Assembly (NCBI GenBank): GCA_937900675.1
Contig: CALCEA010000026.1
Coordinates: 1-29,512, forward strand
DNA from: an uncultured Chitinophagaceae bacterium
GTDB lineage: Bacteria > Bacteroidota > Bacteroidia > Chitinophagales > Chitinophagaceae
Length of the DNA: 29,512 nt
Direction of reading: 5' to 3'
Shown piece after piece: positions 1 through 9,080 of this stretch. Position 1 is the first letter of the stretch; each line of letters starts with the position of its first letter. Under the pieces are notes generated by a model. That model was not told the origin of the DNA. It made no database searches and saw nothing but the letters and a program-made list of their open reading frames with translations. The position numbers and the translations under genes are program-made.

Positions 1-103
1 TAGATGTTGCATAAATAGGAGTGGTATGAGAGAAATTATCGTTCTCATGATTAGCGGTATGCAATGTAGTTGTGCTAATTCCTTTAAATTTTTTCTTGCT
101 CAT
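1..103 (-). CDS. Probable PLP-dependent transsulfuration enzyme (5' fragment, runs off the window)
   Basis: Only the first 34 codons are present; the gene continues past base 1. The N-terminus reads MSKKKFKGISTTTLHTANHE and goes on to TTPIYATS. This resembles the start of the Cys/Met-metabolism PLP family (cystathionine gamma-synthase, cystathionine gamma-lyase, O-acetylhomoserine sulfhydrylase, methionine gamma-lyase), where a T..(I/L)H...... stretch is followed by a PIY.TSTF motif. The start ATG at 103-101 is preceded by an AGGAAAT purine-rich stretch, a plausible ribosome binding site. It lies 19 nt downstream of the fabH stop on the same strand, so the two are probably co-transcribed. The catalytic lysine is outside the window, so the exact enzyme cannot be assigned. 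Confidence 0.55.
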   Translation of the reverse strand, partial: MSKKKFKGISTTTLHTANHENDNFSHTTPIYATS

Positions 104-122
104 ATTTCCTTTTTAATTGTTT

Positions 123-1115
123 TTAATATGCCCACTTAACCCATGCTGCACCCCAAGTAAATCCGCCACCAAAAGCTGCTAAAATTAAATTATCTCCTTT
201 CTTTAATTGAGATTCCCATTCCCATAAACACAATGGAATGGTTGCTGCTGTGGTGTTTCCGTATTTATGGATATTGATCATTACTTTTTCTTTTGGAATA
301 CCAGCTCTATTTGCAGTCGCATCAATAATTCTCAAATTTGCTTGATGAGGTACCAGCCATGCAATATCATCACCTGTTAAATTATTTTTCTCTAGTAGTT
401 CAGCACTCACATCTGCCATGCCTTTTACAGCAAACTTGAATACCGGTTGTCCATCTTGGAATGCATAATGTTCTTTTGCCATTACCGATTCCACGCTGGC
501 AGGTTTTAAGCTTCCGCCTGCTTTAATATGTAAATATTCTCTTCCACTGCCATCACTTTTTAAAATGGCATCCATTACACCATTACCTTCATTATTTGGT
601 TCTAATAAAACTGCACCAGCACCATCTCCAAAAATGATACATGTTGCTCTATCTGTATAGTCAATGATGGAGCTCATTTTATCCACTCCAACAACAATTA
701 CTTTTTTGTATTTGCCTGATTCAACAAAAGCAGCACCTGTATTCAATGCAAATAGAAATCCACTACAAGCAGCACCCAAATCAAATCCAAATGCATTCTT
801 AGCACCCAATTTATCACCTATGATATTGGCAGTAGCCGGGAAGATCATATCTGGGGTAACCGTAGCACAAATAATACAATCAATATCTAAAGGATCCAGG
901 TTCTTTTTACGCAGAATTTCTTCGATGGCTTTTACTGCCATATCTGAACTTGCTTTTCCTGGTTCTCTCAAAATTCTTCTTTCTGAAATACCTGTTCTGG
1001 TTCTAATCCATTCATCGTTGGTATCCACCATCTTCTCCAGGTCAAAATTGGTTAATTTGGTCTCTGGAACATAGCCGCCAACGCAGGTAATGGCTGCTTT
1101 CATAGCATTCGACAT
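123..1115 (-). CDS. fabH: 3-oxoacyl-[acyl-carrier-protein] synthase III (KAS III, FabH)
   Basis: Cytosolic condensing enzyme that starts type II fatty acid synthesis by joining an acyl-CoA primer to malonyl-ACP. The 330-residue protein has the usual FabH length. The KAS III triad is visible: Cys117 in AACSGF, His257 in VPHQAN and Asn287 in YGNTTAA. A glycine-rich C-terminus (AAFGGGFTWGA) completes the thiolase fold. Two starts are possible: ATG at 1115 (MSNAMKAAI) or ATG at 1103 (MKAAI); neither has a clear Shine-Dalgarno. The usual plsX and rpmF partners are not on either side here; instead the next gene is a PLP enzyme 19 nt downstream. It is divergent from ruvA across about 100 bp. Confidence 0.95.
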   Translation of the reverse strand: MSNAMKAAITCVGGYVPETKLTNFDLEKMVDTNDEWIRTRTGISERRILREPGKASSDMAVKAIEEILRKKNLDPLDIDCIICATVTPDMIFPATANIIGDKLGAKNAFGFDLGAACSGFLFALNTGAAFVESGKYKKVIVVGVDKMSSIIDYTDRATCIIFGDGAGAVLLEPNNEGNGVMDAILKSDGSGREYLHIKAGGSLKPASVESVMAKEHYAFQDGQPVFKFAVKGMADVSAELLEKNNLTGDDIAWLVPHQANLRIIDATANRAGIPKEKVMINIHKYGNTTAATIPLCLWEWESQLKKGDNLILAAFGGGFTWGAAWVKWAY

Positions 1116-1200
1116 AGATCATTTTTTAGTTTGGTCTACAAATATCTAAAAAAATGCCTAAGAATCCGCCCAAATGCCCCATTTTTAGTTCCTTATGTGT

Positions 1201-1208
1201 TAAATTTG
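1201..1208 (+). promoter_or_regulatory. Candidate -7 box upstream of ruvA
   Basis: TAAATTTG fits the Bacteroidota -7 consensus TAnnTTTG. It ends 7 nt before the ruvA ATG, which would give an almost leaderless transcript. No good TTTG -33 element was found at the expected spacing, so this is tentative. Confidence 0.3.
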
Positions 1209-1215
1209 AAGCTAT

Positions 1216-1812
1216 ATGATCGCATTTTTACAAGGAAATTTTGTTCAGGTTACTCCAGCCAAATTAATAGTGGAAGTAAATGGAGTTGGCTACGAGGTGA
1301 ATATTAGTTTTCATACATATGAAGCTATCTCTAAAAAAGAAAAAGGATTACTACATACTTATTTGCATATTACAGAAAATGCTCAAGTACTTTTTGGTTT
1401 TCATGAGCAACAAGAAAAGGATTTGTTTTTGCAATTAATTAGTGTTTCAGGTGTTGGTGCAAGTACAGCTAGAATGATGTTGTCCGGAATGATGCCTGAA
1501 GAAATAATTCGTGCTATTGTAAATGGAGAAGCAAGAAAATTAGAACAGATAAAAGGTATAGGTAAAAAATCTGCTGAAAGATTGGTCTTAGAGTTGAAAG
1601 ATAAGTTAGCAAAAATGCCTACTGCTTCAGGAATGCATGCTGGAGTAGGAACTTTTACTCAATCATCCCCCCATCAAGACGCTTTACAAGCTTTGATTGC
1701 TTTAGGTATTCAAAAAGCCGTTGCAGAAAAAGCAATTGATAAAGTATTACAATCAGAAGGGTCCGAAGTGAGTTTAGAAGGGCTTATTAAGTCTGCACTT
1801 AAAAATTGTTAA
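1216..1812 (+). CDS. ruvA: Holliday junction branch migration complex subunit RuvA
   Basis: RuvA tetramers bind four-way DNA junctions and load the RuvB motor for branch migration in recombination and repair. The 198-residue length is normal. Domain I is an N-terminal OB fold beginning MIAFLQGNFV, with the VNGVGYEV strand. Domain II carries two helix-hairpin-helix motifs, around residues 71-90 (SVSGVGASTA) and 109-128 (IKGIGKKSAERL). Domain III (about 150-198) is the RuvB-contacting three-helix domain, ALQALIALGI followed by the AVAEKAI helix. The ATG at 1216 is the family-typical start. sprA begins 24 nt after its stop, so ruvA and sprA are probably one transcription unit. No RuvC or RuvB gene is in the window. 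Confidence 0.96.
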   Translation: MIAFLQGNFVQVTPAKLIVEVNGVGYEVNISFHTYEAISKKEKGLLHTYLHITENAQVLFGFHEQQEKDLFLQLISVSGVGASTARMMLSGMMPEEIIRAIVNGEARKLEQIKGIGKKSAERLVLELKDKLAKMPTASGMHAGVGTFTQSSPHQDALQALIALGIQKAVAEKAIDKVLQSEGSEVSLEGLIKSALKNC

Positions 1813-1836
1813 CTCTTTCAAATTATTAATCAAATT

Positions 1837-4800
1837 TTGAAATCACTACGCAAATTCTTGACATTTTCATGTTTACTTGTTTTAAGTATGCATGGCTTTG
1901 CGCAGTCTAAATCAAACGAAAAAGATACAGTTAGGTATCCCATTAAAGATAGAAGGGTTGATTTTTTAAGTCAATCAAGTAATAATCCATTTGATATTAG
2001 AGATACTAGTTTGGTAAAGAAAAGAGTGGATTATGATCCTGCAACCAAAACCTATCAAGTGAAAGAACTTATAGGAAACAAATTTTTGCGTAATCCAAAT
2101 ACATTAAGTTTTGATGAATTCTGGAAAATCAAAACCAGAAAAGATGAACAAGCTTATTTCCAACAAAGAGCGAATTCATTGGGTGTATTAAACAGAAAAG
2201 TTACAAGACCTAAGGTTAAAGTTTTTGACAGCTATTTTGATAGATTGTTTGGTAAAACTGGATCAGACTTAAAAGTAGATATCAAGCCAGTGGGTGAAAT
2301 TAATATCAAGGCAGGATACCAAGGCCAAAGAGTTGATAATCCAACATTACCTGAAAGAGCAAGAAGAAATGGTGGCTTTGATTTTGATGCCAACACCAAC
2401 TTTAGCATGAATGCAAGTATTGGCGACAAATTAAAATTCCCCATTAATTTAAACTCACTATCCAATTTGGGTTTTGATAATCAAATCAAATTAAGTTACA
2501 AGGGCAAAAAAGACGAAATTGTTAAAAGCATTGAGGCTGGAAATATTAACTATGTTTCAAGAAGTGTATTAATTCCAAGTACACAAAATTTATTTGGTGT
2601 AAAAACACAGTTGCAATTTGGTAGATTATTTATCACTGCTGCTATTGCTAATCAGAAATCCCAAAGACAAAGTATGGCTTTGTCTGGTGGAGCAAGTACT
2701 CAAAAATTTCAGAAGAGGTTAGATGACTATGAAGAGAATAGACACTTCTTGTTATCACAATATTTTAAAGAGCATTTTAATTCTTCCATGGCAAATTTGC
2801 CATTGATTAATTCACAAGCGCAAATCAAAAGAATTGAGGTTTGGGTTACCAATAGAAATGGACAAACCACCAATGCCAGAGATGTGGTTGGTTTGATGGA
2901 TATTGGAGAGCCTAATCCAAATAAGCCCAATTATAGAACAAGGCCATTGGGCTCTAAATTGCTAAGTGATCAATTGCCAGACAACAGTGCGAACTCTTTA
3001 TATTCTAAATTGGTTGGCAATAGTAGTTCAAGAAATCCAGCTTCTGTTTCCAGTGTGTTGACAATGGAAGGTTTGAGATCTTCTGAAGATTATGAAAGAA
3101 CCTTTGCAAGAAAGTTAACAGAGAATGAATATTTCTTTAATCCTCAAATTGGATTTTTGTCTCTTAACATTCCATTACAACCTGATGAGGTATTGGGTGT
3201 AGCTTTCCAATACACTTACAATGGAAAGGTTTTTCAAGTGGGTGAATTTTCTGAAAATATTGCTTTAGATCAAAACAAGGGGGTACAACAAATTTTGTTC
3301 TTGAAATTATTGAAAGCAACTACACAAAGAACTGATTTACCTATTTGGGATTTAATGATGAAGAACGTGTACTCATTAGATCTGTTTGGTCAATTACAAC
3401 AACAAGATTTCCAATTAAACATATTATACGAAGAGCCAAGTGCTGGATTGAAAAGATATCTTCCAGTAACTAGTAAAGCAGTTGAGGGTAGATCATTAAT
3501 TAAACTATTAAATTTAGATAGATTAAATAATAGAAACGATCCACAACCCGACGGAGTATTTGACTATGTGGAAGGCTATACTGTAATTTCAAGAATGGGA
3601 AGAATCGTATTCCCATTGTTAGAGCCTTTTGGTAAGGATTTGCAAGAAATTGCTTTTAAAGGAATTGATACCAATATTAGCAAGAAATATTTATTTCCTC
3701 AACTATACCGAAATATCAAAGCTGAAGCACAGACTTATGCAAATTTAAATAGGTTTGTAATGGAAGGTCAGGTAAAAGGTAGCAGTGGTGGCGCAGAAAT
3801 TAGTTTGAATGCATTTAACGTACCTCCGGGTTCTGTAAGTGTTAGAGCTGGTGGTCAAATATTAAAGGAAGGCTTGGATTATATGGTGGATTATGGTTCA
3901 GGTACTGTAAGAATTATTAATCCAGGTATTTTAAGTTCCAATATTCCTGTGAATGTTTCTTTTGAGAATAATATTGGTTTTGGATTCCAAGAAAGAGGAT
4001 TTAGAGCATTGCGTTTGGATTATATGGCAAGTAAGAATTTTAATTTTGGTCTTTCTTCTACCAGATTAAGTGAACGTCCATTTTTTACTAAGACCAATTT
4101 TGGATCTGATCCAATCAAAAATGCCATGTATGGATTTGACTTCAATTACAAAGCAGATTTGCCTGGTTTAACAAGAGTATTAAATAAACTTCCTTTTTAT
4201 AGTACCAAAGCAAAATCATATTTAACCGCATATGGGGAGGCTGCCTACTTGCAACCTGGACACGCACAACAAATTGGAAGAGGCGGAGCAGGTGTAGTTT
4301 ATTTAGATGATTTTGAAGCAGCAAGAACCAATATTGATTTAAGATTTCCTTTTACTGCATGGGCACTTGCGTCCACTCCATTGGACAAATTTCCGGCAGA
4401 TGCAGTTTCAGATTCTGTAAATTATAATTTTAGTAGGTCAAGAATTTCTTGGTACACCATTGAACCTACATTACAAGATAAAAATAGTGGCAATAACCCT
4501 GTTGCAGAAAATTTAGCAGATTTAAGTGACCCAAGAGTAAGACAGGTTTTTACCAATGAATTGTTCCCACAGAAAACAACCAATATTACTGATGTTCAAT
4601 TACCCACTTTTGATATCAGTTATTATCCAAAAGATAGAGGTCCTTATAACTATGATTATAAAAATTTAGATGCTAACGGAAAATTAAATAATCCCACAAA
4701 AAAATGGGGAGGAATCATGCGATCTTTGGATCAAACTGATTTTGAAACAAGTGTAATTGAATATGTTGAATTTTGGGTACAAGATCCGTTTATTAAATCA

Positions 4801-7800
4801 CCTGCTACTAGTGGTAAATTAATATTAAACCTGGGTAATGTCAGTGAAGATATATTAAGAGATGGAAGAAGATTTTACGAAAATGGAATGCCAACACCTA
4901 AGATTCCTGCAAGTATTGATAGTTCAACTTGGGGTTATGTGCCAGTGAATCCAATTCAAGTAACCAATGCATTTAGTAATAATCCTGATGACAGAAAGTA
5001 TCAGGATGTTGGTTTTGATGGAATGAGTGATACTGAGGAAGCTAATAAGAGAGCTTATCTAATTAATAAAATACCAAATGCTAATTTAGCACAACAAATA
5101 TTAAAAGACCCTTCTGCAGATAACTATGTATGGTACCGTGATCCTAGTTACGATGCAAGTAAAACGGGTATTTTAGGAAGATATAAATACTTTAATAATC
5201 CACAGGGCAATTCTGCTTTAGCTGGAAATAGCTTGTTTAGTAGTGCAGCTACTTTGCTTCCTGATAATGAAGATTTAAACAGAGATAATACTTTAAACGA
5301 AACTGAAGCTTATTTTGAATATGAAATTGATTTACAAAAAAATAAATTAGGCGTTGGTTCTACTAGATATGTGACAGATTCTAAGACGGTCAATGTGACT
5401 TTAGCGGATGGTTCAAAATCTCAAGAAAACTGGTATTTATTTAGAGTGCCTATCAAAAATCCTTCTAAAAGTTATGGTGGTATAAGAGATTTTAAATCCA
5501 TTCGTTTTATTAGAATGTACCTAACTGATTTTGAGGATTCAGTGACTTTGCGTTTTGCAAAATTAGATTTAGTTAGAAATCAATGGAGGCAATTTACTTA
5601 TGAAATTGATACCACAGGTGATTATAAGGCATTACCTATTAATAATAACACTTCGATTAATACATTAGCAGTAAGTGTGGAAGAAAATGGAAGTAGAACT
5701 CCAGTTAATTATATTATTCCACCTGGAATTGAAAGAGTTCAGTTATTAAGTAATAATGGCGTTAATTTATTACAGAATGAACAAGCTTTAAGTATACAGT
5801 TAAACAATTTGCCTTCAAAAAGTGCAAGAGGTGTATTCAAAACAATGAATATTGATGTGCGACGCTATGGCAAATTATCTATGTTTATCCATGCCGAAAA
5901 TAAAAATGCTCCTGATGTAGTGGAGAAGGGAAATATGACTGCAATCATTAGAATTGGTCAAGACTTTCAGAATAACTATTATGAGATTAGAATACCGCTT
6001 ACTACCACTAGAAGAAAAACCTATGCTAGTTCAGAAGCTAATTTAGTATGGCCAGAAGAAAACGAATTGAATTTAAGTCTAAATGATTTGGTACAATTAA
6101 AGTTGTCAAGAGATAAAGCTCGTTTATCTAATAGTATGATTTACAGAGAACCTCAAACAAATGGTCATATTTATAGTGTGATGGGTAATCCAAACTTAGG
6201 GGAGGTAAGAGGTATATTGATGGCAATTGAGAATAGTTCCAATATTCAAAATATGAATGCCGAAGTATGGTTGAATGAATTAAGGTTATCTAATTTAGAC
6301 GAAAGGGGTTCTTGGGCGGCATTAGGTAGAATGGATATGGTATTAGCTGATTTAGGAACATTGGCTGTATCCGTGAATAACAGAACTGCTGGATTTGGTA
6401 GTATTGAGCAAAAAATGAATGAAAGAGCAAAGACTGGTTTATCTCAAATTGATGTTGCTACCAATATTGAAGCAGGAAAATTATTACCTAAACAAGTAAA
6501 AATCTCTTTACCAGTATTTGCAAGTATTAATAAGACTAGTGAAAATCCAGAATTTGACCCTTTTAATAAAGATATCTTATATGCAGATAAAATAAAGTCT
6601 TTGACGGGTACTGCGAGAGACTCTGTAAGAAATGCATCTTCAGATCAAACCACCATTAGAACTTTAAACTTTACCAATGTAAGAGTTTTGCCTGGTAAAA
6701 AACCGAGTCTACTTAGTATAAGTAACTTGGATTTTAGTTATTCATACTCTCAATTAAACCAAACAAGTCCTGTTATTGAGCTAAACAAAATGGTGAAACA
6801 AAGAGGGGCCATTGGATATACATTTAACAATGCAGGAAAATCCTTCCAGCCATTTAGTAAAATTTTAAAGAATGCATCACCTTGGTTTAATTTAATCAAA
6901 GAAGTCAATTTTAATCCAGCACCCACTTTGATTAGTTATAGAACAGTTTTTGATAGACAGATGGGTGAGTTTACTCCAAGAGTAATTAATTCTTTTGACG
7001 GAACTACGGATAAAACAGAAACTACTTATGATAAGTATTTTACTATGAGTAGGTTGTTTAACATGAGATGGCCGATGACCAGATCTTTAAATCTTGATTT
7101 CTCCGCCAATTTAAATTCAAGAATTGATGAACCAGACGGAAAGATTGATACTCAGTCTAAAAAAGATTCTTTATGGCGCATGTTATTAAAAGGTGGCAGG
7201 AATACTTTATATAATCAAAGAATATCATTGAGGTATGATTTACCTACCAATAAGTTCCCTTTAACAGATTGGATTTTATCCAGTTATAATATAACTACAA
7301 ATTACAATTGGGTGGGCGCTAGTAGATTGGCAGTGGGTATGGGTAATACTATTGAAAATACCTTCTCGCAACAATTGAATGCGCAGTTTAACTTTATGAA
7401 TTTTTATAAAAAATCAAAGTTCATTAAATCTGCATTATCAGATGCTAGATATGCGGCAACTCCGTCTAATCCAATAAGTACTAAAATATTGATGACTAAA
7501 GAAGAAGCCTTGGCCAATAAAACTGGAAAAGAAAGAGCAGAGGCTTTGAAAAAATGGAAAGAATCTAGAAGACAAGAAAGAATTGCACAAAGAGTATTAA
7601 AAGCCAATCAATTATACAATGTACCTGGACCTGTCAAGACACTTGTTTCTTTATTAACAATGGTTCAAACCGGTTCACTGGATTATACTGAAAACTTTAA
7701 TAGTAGATTGCCAGGATATATGAATGGAGTTCAATTTGTAGATAAGGGTTGGAATGGATTTGCTCCTGGAATTGAATATACCATTGGATATCAGCCTGAT

Positions 7801-9045
7801 TCTAATTGGTTGAATCAACAAGAAAAAAAGAATTATTTATCAAGAGATCCTGCGTTTAATATGATGTTTAGGCAGGGCTTTGATCAAAAATTATCTGCTA
7901 GGTTATTGATTGAACCTATCAAAACAATGATGATTGATCTTAGGGTAGAAAAAACTTTTACCAAAGAGTATTCTGAGTTATTCAAGGATACTACATTTGA
8001 TTTTAATGGATCTAGGGTTCACTCTAATCCTTTATCAGCAGGTGGTTTTAATATAAGTTATATAGCATTAAATACTTTCTTTGATAAACATGATCCTAAT
8101 GTAATTTCTGATCAATTTAAATTATTCCAAGATTATAGAACCATTATTTCTAATAGGGTAGCAGCATCAAATGGTTTGCCAACCAATGAAGGAGATTATG
8201 CAAAAGGATATGGTAGATATGCACAGGATGTATTGATCCCATCTTTTATAGCAGCCTATACAGGACAAGATCCTAAGAAAGTCAATTTATTAAATCAGTC
8301 AAATACGAATATTCGATCCAATCCATTCTCTGGTTTAATGCCAATGCCCAATTGGTCTATATTATATAATGGTTTATCAAAGGCGCCTTTCTTATCTGAA
8401 CTATTTAGTAATATCACATTATCACATGGGTATAATAGTAGCTTATCCATGAATAGTTTTCAAAGCTCATTACTTTATGCTGCAGAGAATAGAAATGGTA
8501 GATCTGTTCCGACATTCTTAGATACGGTGAGTGGTAATTATATGCCATACTTCTTAATACCTAATATTACTATTGCAGAAAGAATGGAGCCCCTGGTTGG
8601 TTTAAATCTAACTACATTAACTCAATGGTCTTTAAGATTTGAATATAAGAAAAGTAGAATGTTGGCATTGAGTTTAGTTGATTATCAGTTAAGTGAAAAT
8701 AACAGTACAGAGTGGATTGTTGGAACTAGCTATAGAAAAAGAGGGTTAAAGTTACCATTCAATCTTCCTGGTTTAAACAATAATAAATTATCCAATGATC
8801 TAACTTTCAGAATAGATGTCTCCTTAAGAGATGTTTTTAATAGTAATAGTAGATTAGATCAAACCAATGCATATGGAACAGGAGGACAAAGAGAATTGAC
8901 CTTACAGCCCTCTATTGATTATGTATTAAATAGTAAGATCAATTTGAAGTTTTATTTTGATCAAAGAAAAGCAACTCCTTATATCTCTTCTTCACCTCCA
9001 ATGACCAATACAAGGGCAGGGGTGAATATAAGAATAGCACTATAA
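1837..9045 (+). CDS. sprA: Type IX secretion system outer-membrane translocon SprA (Sov)
   Basis: SprA is the giant outer-membrane beta-barrel through which T9SS cargo leaves the cell; related proteins are Sov in Porphyromonas and SprA in Flavobacterium. The 2402-residue length matches the family. A signal peptide (about residues 1-22, ending HGFAQS) is followed by long Asn/Ser/aromatic-rich beta-strand sequence, and the C-terminus (KATPYISSS, ending NIRIAL) is typical of SprA. The chosen start is TTG at 1837. The first downstream in-frame ATG (1888, MHGFAQS) would cut off nearly all of the signal peptide, so TTG is strongly preferred. It follows ruvA by 24 nt. The 3' end overlaps a 10-bp hairpin. 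Other T9SS core genes are not in this window, but at least one T9SS-type cargo is (20028-20531). Confidence 0.95.
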   Translation: MKSLRKFLTFSCLLVLSMHGFAQSKSNEKDTVRYPIKDRRVDFLSQSSNNPFDIRDTSLVKKRVDYDPATKTYQVKELIGNKFLRNPNTLSFDEFWKIKTRKDEQAYFQQRANSLGVLNRKVTRPKVKVFDSYFDRLFGKTGSDLKVDIKPVGEINIKAGYQGQRVDNPTLPERARRNGGFDFDANTNFSMNASIGDKLKFPINLNSLSNLGFDNQIKLSYKGKKDEIVKSIEAGNINYVSRSVLIPSTQNLFGVKTQLQFGRLFITAAIANQKSQRQSMALSGGASTQKFQKRLDDYEENRHFLLSQYFKEHFNSSMANLPLINSQAQIKRIEVWVTNRNGQTTNARDVVGLMDIGEPNPNKPNYRTRPLGSKLLSDQLPDNSANSLYSKLVGNSSSRNPASVSSVLTMEGLRSSEDYERTFARKLTENEYFFNPQIGFLSLNIPLQPDEVLGVAFQYTYNGKVFQVGEFSENIALDQNKGVQQILFLKLLKATTQRTDLPIWDLMMKNVYSLDLFGQLQQQDFQLNILYEEPSAGLKRYLPVTSKAVEGRSLIKLLNLDRLNNRNDPQPDGVFDYVEGYTVISRMGRIVFPLLEPFGKDLQEIAFKGIDTNISKKYLFPQLYRNIKAEAQTYANLNRFVMEGQVKGSSGGAEISLNAFNVPPGSVSVRAGGQILKEGLDYMVDYGSGTVRIINPGILSSNIPVNVSFENNIGFGFQERGFRALRLDYMASKNFNFGLSSTRLSERPFFTKTNFGSDPIKNAMYGFDFNYKADLPGLTRVLNKLPFYSTKAKSYLTAYGEAAYLQPGHAQQIGRGGAGVVYLDDFEAARTNIDLRFPFTAWALASTPLDKFPADAVSDSVNYNFSRSRISWYTIEPTLQDKNSGNNPVAENLADLSDPRVRQVFTNELFPQKTTNITDVQLPTFDISYYPKDRGPYNYDYKNLDANGKLNNPTKKWGGIMRSLDQTDFETSVIEYVEFWVQDPFIKSPATSGKLILNLGNVSEDILRDGRRFYENGMPTPKIPASIDSSTWGYVPVNPIQVTNAFSNNPDDRKYQDVGFDGMSDTEEANKRAYLINKIPNANLAQQILKDPSADNYVWYRDPSYDASKTGILGRYKYFNNPQGNSALAGNSLFSSAATLLPDNEDLNRDNTLNETEAYFEYEIDLQKNKLGVGSTRYVTDSKTVNVTLADGSKSQENWYLFRVPIKNPSKSYGGIRDFKSIRFIRMYLTDFEDSVTLRFAKLDLVRNQWRQFTYEIDTTGDYKALPINNNTSINTLAVSVEENGSRTPVNYIIPPGIERVQLLSNNGVNLLQNEQALSIQLNNLPSKSARGVFKTMNIDVRRYGKLSMFIHAENKNAPDVVEKGNMTAIIRIGQDFQNNYYEIRIPLTTTRRKTYASSEANLVWPEENELNLSLNDLVQLKLSRDKARLSNSMIYREPQTNGHIYSVMGNPNLGEVRGILMAIENSSNIQNMNAEVWLNELRLSNLDERGSWAALGRMDMVLADLGTLAVSVNNRTAGFGSIEQKMNERAKTGLSQIDVATNIEAGKLLPKQVKISLPVFASINKTSENPEFDPFNKDILYADKIKSLTGTARDSVRNASSDQTTIRTLNFTNVRVLPGKKPSLLSISNLDFSYSYSQLNQTSPVIELNKMVKQRGAIGYTFNNAGKSFQPFSKILKNASPWFNLIKEVNFNPAPTLISYRTVFDRQMGEFTPRVINSFDGTTDKTETTYDKYFTMSRLFNMRWPMTRSLNLDFSANLNSRIDEPDGKIDTQSKKDSLWRMLLKGGRNTLYNQRISLRYDLPTNKFPLTDWILSSYNITTNYNWVGASRLAVGMGNTIENTFSQQLNAQFNFMNFYKKSKFIKSALSDARYAATPSNPISTKILMTKEEALANKTGKERAEALKKWKESRRQERIAQRVLKANQLYNVPGPVKTLVSLLTMVQTGSLDYTENFNSRLPGYMNGVQFVDKGWNGFAPGIEYTIGYQPDSNWLNQQEKKNYLSRDPAFNMMFRQGFDQKLSARLLIEPIKTMMIDLRVEKTFTKEYSELFKDTTFDFNGSRVHSNPLSAGGFNISYIALNTFFDKHDPNVISDQFKLFQDYRTIISNRVAASNGLPTNEGDYAKGYGRYAQDVLIPSFIAAYTGQDPKKVNLLNQSNTNIRSNPFSGLMPMPNWSILYNGLSKAPFLSELFSNITLSHGYNSSLSMNSFQSSLLYAAENRNGRSVPTFLDTVSGNYMPYFLIPNITIAERMEPLVGLNLTTLTQWSLRFEYKKSRMLALSLVDYQLSENNSTEWIVGTSYRKRGLKLPFNLPGLNNNKLSNDLTFRIDVSLRDVFNSNSRLDQTNAYGTGGQRELTLQPSIDYVLNSKINLKFYFDQRKATPYISSSPPMTNTRAGVNIRIAL

Positions 9046-9057
9046 AAGTGCTATTCT
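9031..9057. terminator. Perfect hairpin overlapping the sprA stop codon
   Basis: AGAATAGCAC (9031-9040) and GTGCTATTCT (9048-9057) form a perfect 10-bp stem with a 7-nt loop that contains the sprA TAA (9043-9045). It lies between convergent genes, sprA and the ABC permease, and could serve both strands. The T-tract is weak (TGATGTTTAT on the plus strand), so termination efficiency is uncertain. Confidence 0.6.
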
Positions 9058-9080
9058 GTGATGTTTATCTAAAGATTTAA

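Noticed and set aside
664..1074. 136-codon plus-strand frame inside fabH
   Set aside because: Antisense to a well-supported fabH with a complete catalytic triad; it shows no recognisable domain.
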